From: Zymoseptoria tritici IPO323 | Taxonomy: Eukaryota; Ascomycota; Dothideomycetes; Mycosphaerellales; Mycosphaerellaceae | Reading direction: 5' to 3' | Assembly (NCBI RefSeq): GCF_000219625.1 | Contig: NC_018201.1 | Coordinates: 509,699 to 573,698 of the forward strand | Length of the DNA: 64,000 nt | Shown here: piece after piece, positions 23,457 to 35,724 of the stretch | How positions within the stretch are numbered: position 1 is the first letter of the stretch | How the letters are laid out: every line of letters starts with the position of its first letter | Made by a program: the position numbers and the translations under genes | The notes under the pieces: generated by a model | The model's database searches: none | What the model was told of the DNA's origin: nothing | Seen by the model: the letters and a program-made list of their open reading frames with translations, nothing else

Positions 23457-25106
23457 TGTGCACTAGGTCTGTGCCGCCGCTTCCTCCGCTTCCTCCTTCG
23501 CAGCTTCCTCCTTCGTAATCTTCGTCGAGATTCGCTCGAGGATCTCGTTAGCTCGCTTCTAGCATCCTGTATTTAGAAGGAAGTCTACCTCGGTAAACTT
23601 TGTGTTCGTAGTGCCTATTTTCTTATATATCTTCTGCTTCGCCCGTCGTTCCTTCCTCGAGAGCTAGCTTGTCCTATTTTCCCGGTAGCAAGTCTCGTGT
23701 CCTTAGATAAATTTGCTCGTACAGACGTAGAAACTATAGGTATAGAAGGTTCTACGCCGATACTAGAGGAAGCGCTTCTAGAAGGACCGCGGCGCCTTTA
23801 AAAAGTAATCGGCTCCTTATAAGTCCCGCTTTAGGCGGCTTTCTTCCGGTATAATCTAGGTTAGGCTCTACTTCTTAGCCTCTTCGGCTATATCTTCCTC
23901 TCTCTCCTAGCGTAGGAACCGCTAGACAGAACGGCGGTCTTCGCTAAAGCTTCGGTCGCGAGGCTAGGACTCGGGTGTCTTGCGGTACTTCTCGTAGAGC
24001 TTGTCCTCCGTTAAGCGCCGGAAGAACGCTTTAGGTTTCTAGATTAGTAATCCTAACTTCTGTAGCGGACTTTCTTCTGGAGCGTACTTCTTTACAACCT
24101 AAAAGCTAGTTTTTAGTGCCTTAAATCGCGAGGGTAGGGCGGAGATTCCTAGGAGATTGCGAGTAAAGTGAGGGTTAGAAGCATAACCCGAGATCTACTT
24201 TGTTAGCTTCGTAACATCCTTAGTCGTCTCGTCCTAGAACTTAGGAGAGTCCTCGGCAAACGCCGCGAGGAGAGGCGCGCTATACTCGAACATCGGTGCG
24301 AGATACTACTAATAGACTCGTAGGCGATGCGCGAAGCCCTAACTATCCGCGTCGAGGGTAAGGAAGTCGCTTCGTTTCCCGGCCTGTTCGAGCCGGCTCT
24401 TAAGGTGCCTCCTTAAGTTAATCCCTCGCGCCGTTATAGGAAATCCGAGGTAGGTATATACCTCTCTCCTCGGTACCTCCGTACTAAAGAGGTAGATCGC
24501 CTCCTACGAAGACGCCGGCGCTAGATAGGCGCATTTTTTAATGTTTAGGGCGATACGGTTGGCGGAGGACTAGCGCTCGAGGATCTAGATTAGTATACGC
24601 ACCTCGTCCAAGTCGGTAGCGAAGAGAACACTATTATCGGCGAAGAATAGCGCGCGAGGAATCGGCGGCGCCGTAGGCATTACGTCGGAAGAGCCGGCTA
24701 GGGCGAGTGTCCTAGGTCGATTCAAGTCCTCGAGCAAGCCATCGATAAAGATGTTAAATAGATAGGGCGAGAGGGGTGAGCCCTATAGAACTCCCCTCGT
24801 CCGCGGAAACTACCGAGAAGCCGTACAATCCGAAACGATAAAGGACTAGACGTCGAAAAAGTAGAGGCTCGTAATTAGAGCTAGCATATTCTCCGGACAT
24901 CTCCGCCGGCGTAGAACGTCTGCGAGTAGTACATAATCTACGACGTTAAAGGCGGCTTAAAAATCGAGGAACATAGTGTATATAATCCGGCTCGATTCGA
25001 GGAGGGCGTAGACGACCGCGGCGTTCGTTACAGTAGAGTAGTAACTTCGAAATCCCGCCTAGTTAGGATGCATCCTCGCCTATGTCCTACTATTAAAGCG
25101 CCGGAG

Positions 25107-25917
25107 GGACGGCCGAACAGACTGCACCTTCACGCGGTGGCCGTCGTAAGTACCTTCCTCGGAAGGGAAACCAAGACAGTCTGGAAGAAACCTCCTCGAA
25201 AACCTCTCGAAATCCGCCTGAAATCCTTCTCGAAATCCGCCTCGAAATCTTTCTCGAAATCCTTCTCGAAATCCTCCTCGAAATCTACCTCGAAATCTAC
25301 CTCGAAACACAAGCTACAGAACAACAGCACGATTCGAACGCCCTCTACGCTACAAACGCTGCAAACAAGAAGAAGAAGAAGAAGAAGAAGCAGTCCACTC
25401 TGCCCTATACGCGCACCTCCTCGAAATCCGAACCGAAATCGCACCTCTTTCCCTCTCGGAAAAGTGCACTTTAAAGAGCTGGAACAGTCGGTGGAATCCA
25501 CAACTCTGCGATCAACCTGCGTAGCTGTATGCGTTTGGAAGCGGCATGCAGTTCCACAAAGGCATATTGAGGACAAGAGAAGACAGCGAGTTGGACAGCT
25601 GCTGTGTATTCGAATTTTGTATTCGAATTTGTAGCGTGTGTGTGTGCGAAGCGGAAGGATCCGCTGAAAATTCTGCAAAAAGCTTGGCGCGAAAATTCTG
25701 CAGCCCCGGCTGCAGACAACAACACTCGTTTGATTTCCTTTGTCTTGCGCTGTTTTGAAGTCCTTCGGCAGATTCTACTTGCAGGTCCTGCCTTAGGCAC
25801 GGGGTTTCCCCTAAGGTCAAAGAATACAGAAGATTCTGATTGTAAATAGATCTACTGCCTTGCCTTTAGGGCAAGGCCGTCCTACATAGTCATAGACTCC
25901 AAAAGGACGTAAATGGA

Positions 25918-25976
<59 letters not shown>
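25107..25976 (+). mobile_element. Retroposon (SINE-like, 870 bp) with a 56-A tail and 10-bp target duplication, copy 1
   Basis: It is flanked by direct repeats AGCGCCGGAG at 25097-25106 and 25977-25986. It starts GGACGGCCGAACAGACTGCA and ends in about 56 A residues (25920-25975). It interrupts LINE copy 1 inside the RT coding region. CA and TG are present at normal levels, so it arrived after RIP of its host. It carries 12-bp repeats (CTCGAAATCCKC type, 25196-25310) and a GAA run at about 25367-25390. No RT is encoded, and no pol III box, tRNA or 7SL resemblance is seen. It was probably mobilised by a LINE. The second copy is at 45522-46462. Confidence 0.88.
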
Positions 25977-26670
25977 AGCGCCGGAGGAGTAGGCGCTCGA
26001 AGACCTTTCGAAACATCGTTACTAGCGAGATCGGACGAACGTTGTTAGCATCCTTCGCCGGCATCGTACTATCCTCCCGTCGGGTCTTATCCTTAACGAC
26101 CAGATAGACAATAGTTTCGTTCTAGCTCTGCGGCGTCTTACCATTCCGGAGACAGGAATTATAGAGGGCGGCTAGGATCCGGAGGAAGCTCGTCGTCGCG
26201 AGGGTTTTTATTAGACGGATGTGTACCCTATCGTTTCCGTAGGCCTTCGTAGCATCCTAGTAGGTAAGCTCCTATATTATCTCGTCGATCGAGAAGGAGA
26301 GCAAGGCGGATCGATCGTTAATAGGAAACATCTCCTGTACCAGGAGGGTCGCTGTCGAAACGAATCGACTAGTAAATCCCTCTGTTACTTCGTCGATTGC
26401 CGTTATCCCTTTTGCCTTCGCTGCTAGGGTCGGCACTAGCAGTATATTCTTGTTTACGTAGCGCTACGCTCTCTTATAGAGACGGACCGTCTTAAGCGTC
26501 CTGCTATCGGCGTCTAGGTTCGGCTTCGCCATTGCCTTAAGACGCTAGTCCTTCTTCTTCTTAACACGGCGGCGTAGCTACTTTAGCTTGCGAGCAGCGT
26601 CGTTATTATCCTCGGCTTGCTTTCGCTTTGGGTCTATTATTACCTTTCGAGGTCCGTCGTTCTTCTCTCT

Positions 26671-26891
26671 ACCTCTATTCTTCTTCTCTCCCTCTTAATC
26701 CTTCTTCTCTCCCTCTCGATCCTTCTTCTCTCCCTTTCGATCCTTCTTCTCTCCCTCTTAATCCTTCTTCTCTCCCTCTCGATCCTTCTTCTCTCCCTCT
26801 CGATCCTTCTTCTCTCCGCCTTTATCCTTCTTCTCTCCGTCTCGATCCTTCTTCTCTCCGCCTCTATTCTTCTTCTCTCCGCCTCCGTCAC
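26671..26891 (-). repeat. 21-bp coding repeat (KKDREGE heptads) in the LINE copy 1 linker
   Basis: About 11 tandem 21-mers encode a charged seven-residue repeat between endonuclease and RT on the - strand. Copy 2 has about six at 43605-43735. The repeat is expected to form a charged helix. Confidence 0.85.
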
Positions 26892-29800
26892 TTATATCCT
26901 CCGCCTTTTGTCTACCCGGAGGACGATTTCGACAACGCGTAGAGGCGAGTCCTAGCACGGCTTCGCTTACCTACTAGCAGAGCGATACAATTTCCGTATT
27001 CCGCTTGTCTACATCGGTGCTTATATAGTACAGATGCCGTCGATGCCGCGCCCTTCTCTCCCAGCTATAGTAGAGCGCCTACGCCGTATCGTCGTCGTTT
27101 AGCCGGCTTATCGCATAGCGTCGAAGTTGATACGGCACAGCTGATCTAAGTTAATACAGCACGGCTAATCTACCCGGAGTACCCGCAGTCGGGTCTAGCT
27201 GGAGGTAGAGCTAGTAGATATAGTCGGTATTCATCTTCTCCGTCGGTCGCGGTAGAGCTAGCGTCGTATGCGGTAGCGTCCGGCGGACAAAGTAGTAGTT
27301 AGTCGTTAGTTGTTTCTCGTATACGGCGTCCGCAATCGTAATCGGCTCCTAGATCGGCATTAGATAGGTTATCGCGGAGTCCTCGATCTATCGCGAGACG
27401 ACCTTCCGTCTCGGAAGCAGCAACGCCTTCCCGCTCTAGAGAGACATCTTACTAAAGCGGACGTTAATATCTCCGAGAACGACATCTAAGCCGGCAACCG
27501 CCTCGAGCGTAGACCGGACCTCATCTAGCTTCCGCTTAGGGGGAAAGTAGACTCCGCTAATCGTTCCCTAGTCCGTCGGCAGGGTTATAGCGTCTGTCCC
27601 GATAATCTACGCCTCGCCGGTAAGCTAACTTCGCGCGCGTACTGTCCCTATTACTAGAATCCTATAGCCTAAGCGACCCTTTCTCAGCACTATATCGGGC
27701 TTTACTATAGTCGTAATTACGCGGTAATCCGCTTAGCGCTTCTTATACTCGACGAACTAGGTCTTAACGATAAAGAGGTAGTCGAGGACGTCGTCGTTAA
27801 TTAGCGCCGCTAGGATCGGCTACCTATTATCCCCTAAGCCCCGGATGTTAATACATCTAATCCTAGCATTCCTCCTAGTCTCGCAACCCGCGAGAGGACT
27901 CGCCTCCCCTAGATGCCTCTCGACTCTCTCTCTTAGAAGATGCTCCTTAAGTCTCTCTCTTCGAGCCTAGGCTATCCTCCCGTCCCGCCGGCTCCTCTTC
28001 TAGCCCCTACTATATTAGCTCGGCTTTAAACTCGTCGAAGATACCGGCACTCTTCGCCTTCTACTATACTACTTACCTTTTAAATTTGTTATCGGCTTCT
28101 CGATAGCGATTAACGAACTCGTAGACCTAATCTATAGACGATCTCCTAGGAAGGTTTATAAAGCGGGGTTAGAGTAGTTTCCGCTTATAGTCCGCTAAAG
28201 GAGAGGTTAGTTTTGTTCGTAGCTTCGGCTCCGCGGAGAGAATCTAGAAGGTCTTCGCTTTTAGGGAGGGCGTTACTAGTTCGGCACGCGCGGCTAGGTC
28301 CGCGATCTACAGCCTCTACCGTCCCGACGAAGAGAATAGAAAGGGAGTAAGCTCCTTCGCCTTTGCAGGAGAGGGCGTATCCGGAGAGGGCACAAGGGGA
28401 AGAGGGACGGATGCTATAGAAAAGGGCGAGAGAAGGTCGTAGTCCTTACTAGGAAAGAGGTCGTAGGGTCGTACCTTAGGAGGAACACTCTTCCCTCTAC
28501 GCTTCTCCTCGACGGAATAGTGCGGAAGACTCTTCCTCTGCTGTCTCTCCTTAATTAACTCCGCTCGCGCGTTGTTCTAGCTAGGCGGTAGGGCTCTATT
28601 CGTAGCGGGTCTCGATTCCTTCTAGTACTCGCTCGCGCTATCTTTAGGTCTACGAGGGTCCGGAGGATCTTTACTCGAGCAATAAGGAGGACCTTTGTCC
28701 GAGCGATAAGGAGGACCTTTGCCTAGGGTATATAGGAGGCGGTTAACTAATTGCTTCGTCTCCTTCGCCGCGCGGATTAGGCAGGCCTCGGCGTATTTCT
28801 AAAAGAAGGGTATCTATACGATAGGCTTCGGTATAGGGTCGACTAGAATCGCGGTAGGGTCGGTCTCCGGGACGAAGATAGTAGGGATCGTTAAGGGGAT
28901 ATCGATCGAAGGCAGCCTAGTTAAAGGGATGTCGGTAGGGAGCCTCGTAGAAGGAATGTCCGTAGACGGAATGTCCGTAGAAGGAAGATTCGTCGACGGA
29001 ATCTTCGTCGAAGGGATGCTCGTAGAAGGAAGATCCGTAGAGGGAATATCTAGGAACACGTCCTCCTTATACCGGATCGTCTTCCTTAACCGACAATCCG
29101 CGGACGCTATCTCGATCGAAGACTCGGACTCGAGTGCTCGCTTCGCCGGCGCGGTTACCGGCTCCTCTAGTCGATCTTTAATCTAGGCAACGAGCTAGGC
29201 CGTATCCTTACTATAGTTACGAAGCTGGTCTAGGATCGTTTGCGCTATAAGCGTAAGTCTCGACTAGCCGATTTCCGTAGTAACGCTCTTAATCTACGCC
29301 TTAACAGTACGCCTTTTGTTTGTACGACACTTCTTGTACTCGAAGGTACGGTAGTATCGTCCTTCCGTATCGGGATGTCCGGTCTTGTTCCTTAGGACGC
29401 CAAAGTAGTCGATCTCGCCGCCGCACAGGATAACGCCCTTATAGAGCTCCTAGAGGGCGTCTACAAAGGCCGTTAGACCTTCCTAGGGCCGTACCGCGCT
29501 CGTCGACGGTTTAGATAACATCCGAGGGTTAGAGGGTAGAGAGGGCAACGCCGAGGGTAGAGGGGAGGAGGAAGCGACAAGGAACGTCGAAGGAGAGGTC
29601 GGCGAAGTAACGAGTCGGGATCGGTAGTAGGAGGCACTCGAAGGAGAGGGCAACCTAGGTAGAGAGTACTTACGGATAGTTCGAAGTCTCCACCGTAGAG
29701 GAAAACCGAGGCTAAGAGCGTAAACGGGTAGTAGCGAGGCTCTAGAGAGGAGGGAACACATCCAGCTCTTATAGGGCCGGGGTGTAGTCGTCCTTCTTAC

Positions 29801-30052
29801 AATTACGAGTAGGGTTAGCCTTACGATCGTCGATAGTCATCGTCGATAGCTATCCTCTTATCTCGCTGTCTACCGGGGTCTACGGCTTGATTACAATCGT
29901 CGCACTCGACGAGGTAGTAGTATAAAGGGCCACCCTCCCCTCCGTACTTACTCGTCCTACTCGTCGTCTCTTCCTCTACTCCCTGGTCCGAGAATGGGCT
30001 GTCCCCGGCATCGTTATATCGTCCTCTCCAGGCATCGTTACCATAAGGCAGT

Positions 30053-33000
30053 TTGGGGTTGGGGTTGGGCGGTCTCCGCAAGCTGAAGCCGGCTTTCGGC
30101 ACTGCTAATTGGTCTAGCGATCTAAAGCCGCCTTTCGCGACTGCTAATTCGTCTACTAGTCGCGGGGTCTACACCCTTACTTTTTCTAATACACCGAGAC
30201 GACGAGGACGCACCCGTATACCGCCCTACTCCCGGTGCAGCTTCGGTTCTTACTTAATTCCCTCCTACGAGAGGTCGCTCGGAGCGATGCCTAGGCGAGC
30301 GGTTCACCAGTCTCCGCGGTCGCAAGCCGCCTTCGATACTGCTACCTGCGAACGTCGGTTATAGACTTAGCGAGAGCTTCGCGCACGGCGACGACAGGAT
30401 GCTCTTGTAGACACCCTACAACCGTAGGCACTGGTCGCAGCCGGACTATCTGTCGTCGTAGGACTATCCGTCGTAGCGAGCGCGGCGTAGTAGTAGTAGC
30501 ACTGTCCGACCGAGCTCGCAGAAGACGCCCCGGAGAGAGCTATCCTTAGGAGGAGCCCTCGGAAAATCGCTCCTAAACCTCCTTCGCACGCAGCGCTACT
30601 ACATAGACCGGTCGACGAGTCCGACTAGAACACCCTCGTTAGAGGCATCGTAGCGACAGGTATCCGCGCTGACCAGCAGGCTGTACCCCTACTACCAGTT
30701 ATCGACGAATCTAAAACAGCCTAGGAGCCCGACCCTCTACTACCGGTTATTAACGAATTCGAGTTACTAGTTATTAACGAGTTCGAGTCGGACTAGGAGC
30801 TTGGCCCTCTATCACTAGTTATCGACGAATTCGAGACAAATTAGGACCTTAACCCTTCTGACCTCGACGACTAGTCGCTTACCGCTTACGTAGAAGAAGA
30901 CGAGGAAGAAGAGGAGCAAGAAGAGGATTACGTCGAGGACAACTTTTCGGATATACATAGCGACTAGTTAGTTACTTTAGGTAGTAGCGCTACCGACGAG
31001 GACGAGAGGGTAGGGACAAGGCACACTACAACACCGGTTATCGACGAGCCTAAGACACAGGAGCCTGTTCCTTAGGATCCTAACGACTAGTCGCTTACCG
31101 ATAGCGACGTAGGAGAAGAAGAAGAAGGAGACGTCGAGGACGATTCGTCGTCGCATACTAGCAGCGACCAGTCGAGCGTACGAGGTAGTAGAGGGACAGA
31201 TTAGGATAAGAGCAAAGAGGTAAGGAACACTACAACTCCCTATACTATTCGGACACTCTAAAGAGCTTTTCGCTGTAGCGGCTACAAGTGTTCCCAGGCA
31301 ATAGGAGATAGCGCCAGTCTAGAGAGGCAGGGGACTAGTCAAACGCTCCGCTAGTTCTGCCGTAACTAGAGCCTTAAGGTTACTAGAGAAAGCGATAAGG
31401 AGAGTTAAGACCGGTCCCCGGACAGAGACACAAACATAGAGGAACGATGTACGATTCCCGATATAATGTAACATATTGTAGAGCATAGAGTTCTCCCGGT
31501 CTACAGTTAAGACTAGATCCGCTACATCGCATAGGAAAGACTCCTCGCTAGCAGCACTAGTGCACCGGACGATAACCGACCGGTCCTATCGCTCGAGCGG
31601 TCCTGTCTAATATACCAGCAGCGGCCCTTTACGATAACGCGCTAGTAGGACATTAATGCCCTATTCCTACTACTAACCTTACTTGCAGCCTATCGGTATA
31701 GCATCTAGTTCTGTTACTAGCTACGGTTTACAAAGACTCTTTCTAGCAACTAGTATACACCTATCGGCCGGTTAGGCATCCGCCTAACGACATATAAGCA
31801 CTTCCGGCTCGCCTATAGCTTCGGTGCTACTAGCTTCGATACCTACATCTTCTTCCTAAACCTACCTTTGCTATCTACAAAGTAGCAACGAGCGGTCGAC
31901 AAATAGCGCCGCTGCTACCTTAACCGGATCTAGCAAGCGCATTTTATTAACGAAATCTTTATACCTGCCCTCGAAGACACCTACCCGGACGACATTCTCT
32001 AGTACTATCCTTACACTTTCGAACAGGCGTATAACGGGTCCTACGCTCGCTAGCGGCAGTCGATTCGGTCGACTAACTAGTCGTTTAGCGAGCTATTCTA
32101 CGACCTTCTAAATACATAGCCGAGCGATCAGGCCCGGCGTCCTAGGGCACTACTACTCGCGCGTCTCTAGACCCGTATTTGTGAACGCCTAGCAGACGAC
32201 GAAGAGGACTGGCAGGAAGCGGAACTGATTACAGTGCGCTACGGCTGCAAGCTCGAGCTCCGTAAGACGTCTATCGCCAGCCTTCGGCAAGTAGTCGACC
32301 GGTCCCTTAAACAACAATTTAACAAGGAGTACATCGACTTCGACACTACCTTCGTAGATCTTGCGTTTAAGGACCTAGCCTACTAACCTACAAACCGGTC
32401 GAGGGTTCATCGAGAACCCCTCGTTCTACTCCGCCGTACGAACTATAACGAATACTAAGCTAGCTAGCTTAATATAAAGCTAGAGCTCTACTAGTAGAGT
32501 AGGACCTTTGATAGTACTACGGTTCGCGGCGAATTAAAGCGCGAATCACCTAAGCGTTTAGGCGGTGTCGCCTTTATACAAGGGTACAACAACATTAAGG
32601 ATCTCTTTGCACTAGTCGACCGGTCGACCAAACCTCTGTTCTCCTAGCCGGTGTATAGCAGCCTCGCCTTCTCACAGAGTACAGCTAATAAAGCCTAGGC
32701 GGTCTCCCGGCGAGGGCAGGCTGCTAAGGCTCTACAGCGCCGTCGCATCTTTGCAGCGTTCAAGTATAAAGTCCGGTTAGTCCACCGCTCGCTCCGGTTG
32801 TGCGAGGACAGTCTATACGGCTTCGGGGTCCGAGAGGAATATCGGATATCCTGGGACTTATTTCAGAAAGCACAAGTCCCTGCTGGTCTCGATTAACCGG
32901 CTCTTGTACAGCATACGAATAGACAGATACACTGGCCCTTCTTTGTACTCGAGAGGCGCGATGTACTCTGCTATATCCGGACCTAGATCAACCGCTGGCT

Positions 33001-34393
33001 GTATGCAATCTGTGCAGTCCTATCTATACTCCTACGGACCGGTTACTCTACCGGTAGCGACACTATCGATGTTTAACAGAGCCTAGCCTCGGCTTTCTTA
33101 ACCGCCCTTCTCGACATCCTTACGTTTACTACGAACAGCCGCAACATACGGCGTTACTATCGGCTAGAGAAAGACCGGTATAAGCGGTCTCGTAGAGTAC
33201 GTACGCCCTAAGATCGCTGTAGGCTAGCTCTCCTATAGACCCTTCGTTGCACTAACCTCTGCTAGCTCCTAAACGACATATTCGACTAGATTCAGCTACA
33301 GTTCCAATTAGGCGTTCTGTTACAGACGGCATATGCAAACGACTTCCTCTAGCAGAAACTCCGGTTGACCGGTCAGGGCCGTCTCTATATGGCCTTTAAG
33401 ACCTAGGTACAGACGCTAATAAGTTAGTTGGCCGGATATGTATAGGCCGGCGACGCCGAACTCTACCGCGCTGCGTTAAACAGAACCCTAAGGGAACTCG
33501 CACGGCTATGTGTATTCCGCTACTGCAACTGTCTTCTCTCGACGCTATCTACACTAGTTAAACAGTTGGGGAAGATGCCCCGTTTGCTATATATTAACGA
33601 CCCCGACGAAGTATCTCTACAGGAACGTATAGGACTCGAAGGCCTTTCCTACGACCTTATCGATCGGGCGACCGGTCGAGATCCCTAGGTCTCCCCGATT
33701 AGAGACGGTAGTAGGCAGGCGACCGGTACTAGCGGCTTCTCTGCCTAGCTAAACACCTAGGAAACACGCATTTAGCTCCTCTTTAACTAGGACGATAGAT
33801 TCCCTCGTACGTAGGACAACCGCCTATAGCGGGTATAGACTCGCTACTGCTACGATGCACTAAAGACTATCCCTGGCAATTTACCCTACATAGGCAGACC
33901 GGTTAGTCCGAGGATAGCAGAAAAGTAGAGGACGAACTTTGCGTTATACGCTACTAGATACCTCCGGGTCCTGCCCTTATACGAGAGCGGCAAGCTCTAC
34001 CAGACTTGCTAACTACCGGCGTTTACTTAACCCCCAGCCCTAGCCCGACCTCGCCCGAGTTTAGATAACGATTTACCGCCTCTAAGGACCCGTCGACTGG
34101 TCGTATACGAGACATTAATTAGGTGGATTGTAGCTTTTCCGTCCAACCTAGAACAAGCCTACGAAGAGGGGAAGACCCCGAAATAGGAAGCCCTCCGTAC
34201 ATAGCGAAAAGACCCAAATCGAGATAAGCTACGTTACGACGGCTGGCATATCGCACGTCAGTATAGGGCCTATCTAGAGTACTTCTCTAGGGCGAATCTA
34301 GACCTCGGTGGTCCGGTTAACGAAGCAGCACGTATAATGGCACGGGGCACTGAGGGTAGCGAAGGAGGCAGTTCTAACGAGGCAGACGAGTGA
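30053..34393 (+). pseudogene. Large RIP-killed gene, one frame of 1,446 codons, function unknown
   Basis: One + frame stays open from about 30053 to a TGA at 34391-34393 except for dozens of TAG/TAA, each one C-to-T step from CAG/CAA. No TGA or frameshift interrupts it. The N-terminal third is low complexity and acidic (EEEEEQEEDYVEDNFSDIHS at about 30901-30960) with repeated PVIDE motifs. A Cys-containing block (RAFRCSGYKCSQA) lies at about 31262. The last 950 codons look globular and Leu/Arg-rich (for example HWPFFVLERRDVLCYIRTQI near 32930-32990). The layout is vaguely like the N-terminal part of large telomere-associated fungal proteins, but no helicase or transposase motif is seen. The start codon is uncertain. 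Confidence 0.7.
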
Positions 34394-35085
34394 AATTACC
34401 ACCCCTAATCGCAAAACCGGTGTAACTATTAAATCCGCCTCAAAATTCCACCCTATTCCTGGAAATCTAGCTCCGTCACCTCCCAACCTGCTAATCTTAT
34501 GCTCTACAGCTTATAAAAAGCCGGAGGTAAAGGGTCTATTCCACTTAGCCATTTAACCTCCGGGAAATTGTTAGGTATATATTTTTTAGGAATCTACATG
34601 TGCTCAGATTTACACGTTCTTAAGACGCCTTATGCAACCTACTAGTCGACACGTCCAGGCCGATAACGAAGCGGCTAACAGACACAGTGGCCTAACGGCT
34701 GGCTATTCAGGGCGCGCACAGAAGCAGTTCGGCTGACCCTATATGCTAGCAGGGTTGTGCTCTATATGTTACTACATGCGCCATTGCGACATGTAGGTCC
34801 TCTATTCTGTAATGCTCCTCTTAAACTTGTGGGTTTCACCTGGTCGGGAAGTCGCAGACTTCCAAGTGCTTCGTTGCACAGTCGATATAGTTTACCACAA
34901 GTTCAAGAGGGGGAAGACTTAAATCTTTTGCGAGATTGTTATCTTTTGTCGAAGGAAGAGGGTCGAGTCCAGTACACCGCGAGCGCGGTGTCGTAGTTTT
35001 ATATCGTACGATAGATAAACAGGTATCCAGTAGTCGTATCTAGTATCTAGTAGTCGTATCCAGTATCCGGTAAAGGTAAGGGCCC
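34394..35085. other. 3' flank of the large dead gene: hairpin and short repeats
   Basis: An inverted repeat (CCGGAGGTAAA / TTTAACCTCCGG) at about 34521-34562 could fold into a hairpin. GTAGTCGTATC/AGTATC motifs repeat at 35025-35075. This stretch has more CA/TG than its surroundings. The 79-codon ORF at 34757-34996 has no recognisable motif. Confidence 0.5.
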
Positions 35086-35718
35086 GGGCAATGGCCGGAT
35101 CGACAAACGGACGACGGCGTTGGAATCGCGCGGGTCGATTACCCCATCCTAGCCACCGGTTTTGCTCTACCTCGCCGTCTCAAATATCGTCCCTGGGGCG
35201 ACCCTGACCAACGCCTTCGAAAACCGGGTAGGTGTTGGCCCGAGGGTGTTGGCGGCGATATCTCTACGGGCAATGGCCGGATCGACAAACGGACGACGGC
35301 GTTGGAATCGCGCGGGTCCATTACCCCATCCTAGCCACCGGTTTTGCTCTACCTCGCCGTCTCAAATATCGTCCCCGGGGCGACCCTGACCAACGCCTTC
35401 GAAAACCGGGTAGGTGTTGGCCCGAGGGTGTTGGCGGCGATATCTCTACGGGCAATGGCCGGATCGACAAACGGACGACGGCGTTGGAATCGCGCGGGTC
35501 GATTACCCCATCCTAGCCACCGGCTTTGCTCTACCTCGCCGTCTCAAATATCGTCCCCGGGGCGACCCTGACCAACGCCTCCGCGAAAACTAGGTAGGTG
35601 TTGGCCCGAGGGTGTTGGCGGCGATATCTCTACGGGCAATGGCCGGATCGACAAACGGACGACGGCGTTGGAATCGCGCGGGTCGATTACCCCATCCTAG
35701 CTACCGGTTTTGCTCTAC
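35086..35718. repeat. 182-bp tandem satellite, about 3.5 copies
   Basis: The unit starting GGGCAATGGCCGGATCGAC begins at 35086, 35268, 35450 and 35634 (periods 182, 182 and 184). Copies are almost identical, GC-rich and retain CA/TG. The near-identical ORFs inside are products of the repeat. Confidence 0.93.
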
Positions 35719-35724
35719 CTCGCT

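Larger units (their letters stand above)
22305..30042 (-). mobile_element. Non-LTR retrotransposon (LINE) copy 1, fused by its 3' end to telomeric repeats
   Basis: Read on the - strand, a 5'-truncated ORF1 lies at about 30042-28080 (with CDDCNQ-type Cys residues and an IPSTDLPSTxIPS repeat at 29059-28850). An APE-type endonuclease follows (about 27870-27190, with LNIRGL and GVYFPP...VVLGDINVRF). Next come a 21-bp repeat linker, a reverse transcriptase (about 26070-24400, with NNVRPISLVT and FADNSVLFA) and a Cys/His motif (CTSKF..GHETC near 23720). The RT catalytic FADD reads FADN. Stops are TAG/TAA. The retroposon at 25107-25976 splits the RT. The 3' end abuts the telomeric repeats at 22287-22304. 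Copy 2 (40221-48030) extends further 5'. Confidence 0.9.

Noticed and set aside
25107..25160. tRNA- or 7SL-derived head of the retroposon
   Set aside because: No A/B boxes or cloverleaf could be found at the 5' end, so I do not call it a tRNA-type SINE.
26617..26955. + strand ORFs encoding LLLSLS/SSLPLDP repeats
   Set aside because: Antisense of the 21-bp linker repeat. The - strand frame connects endonuclease to RT.
30053..34393. Assignment as a telomere-linked RecQ helicase
   Set aside because: A few segments feel reminiscent, but no DEXH or other helicase motif is visible, so the name is not justified.
34757..34996. 79-codon ORF after the large dead gene
   Set aside because: No motif, no start context or splice partner. 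It may be chance in a less RIPed spacer.
35162..35571. Two nearly identical 75-codon ORFs
   Set aside because: They are consecutive copies of the 182-bp satellite read in one frame, not a gene pair.
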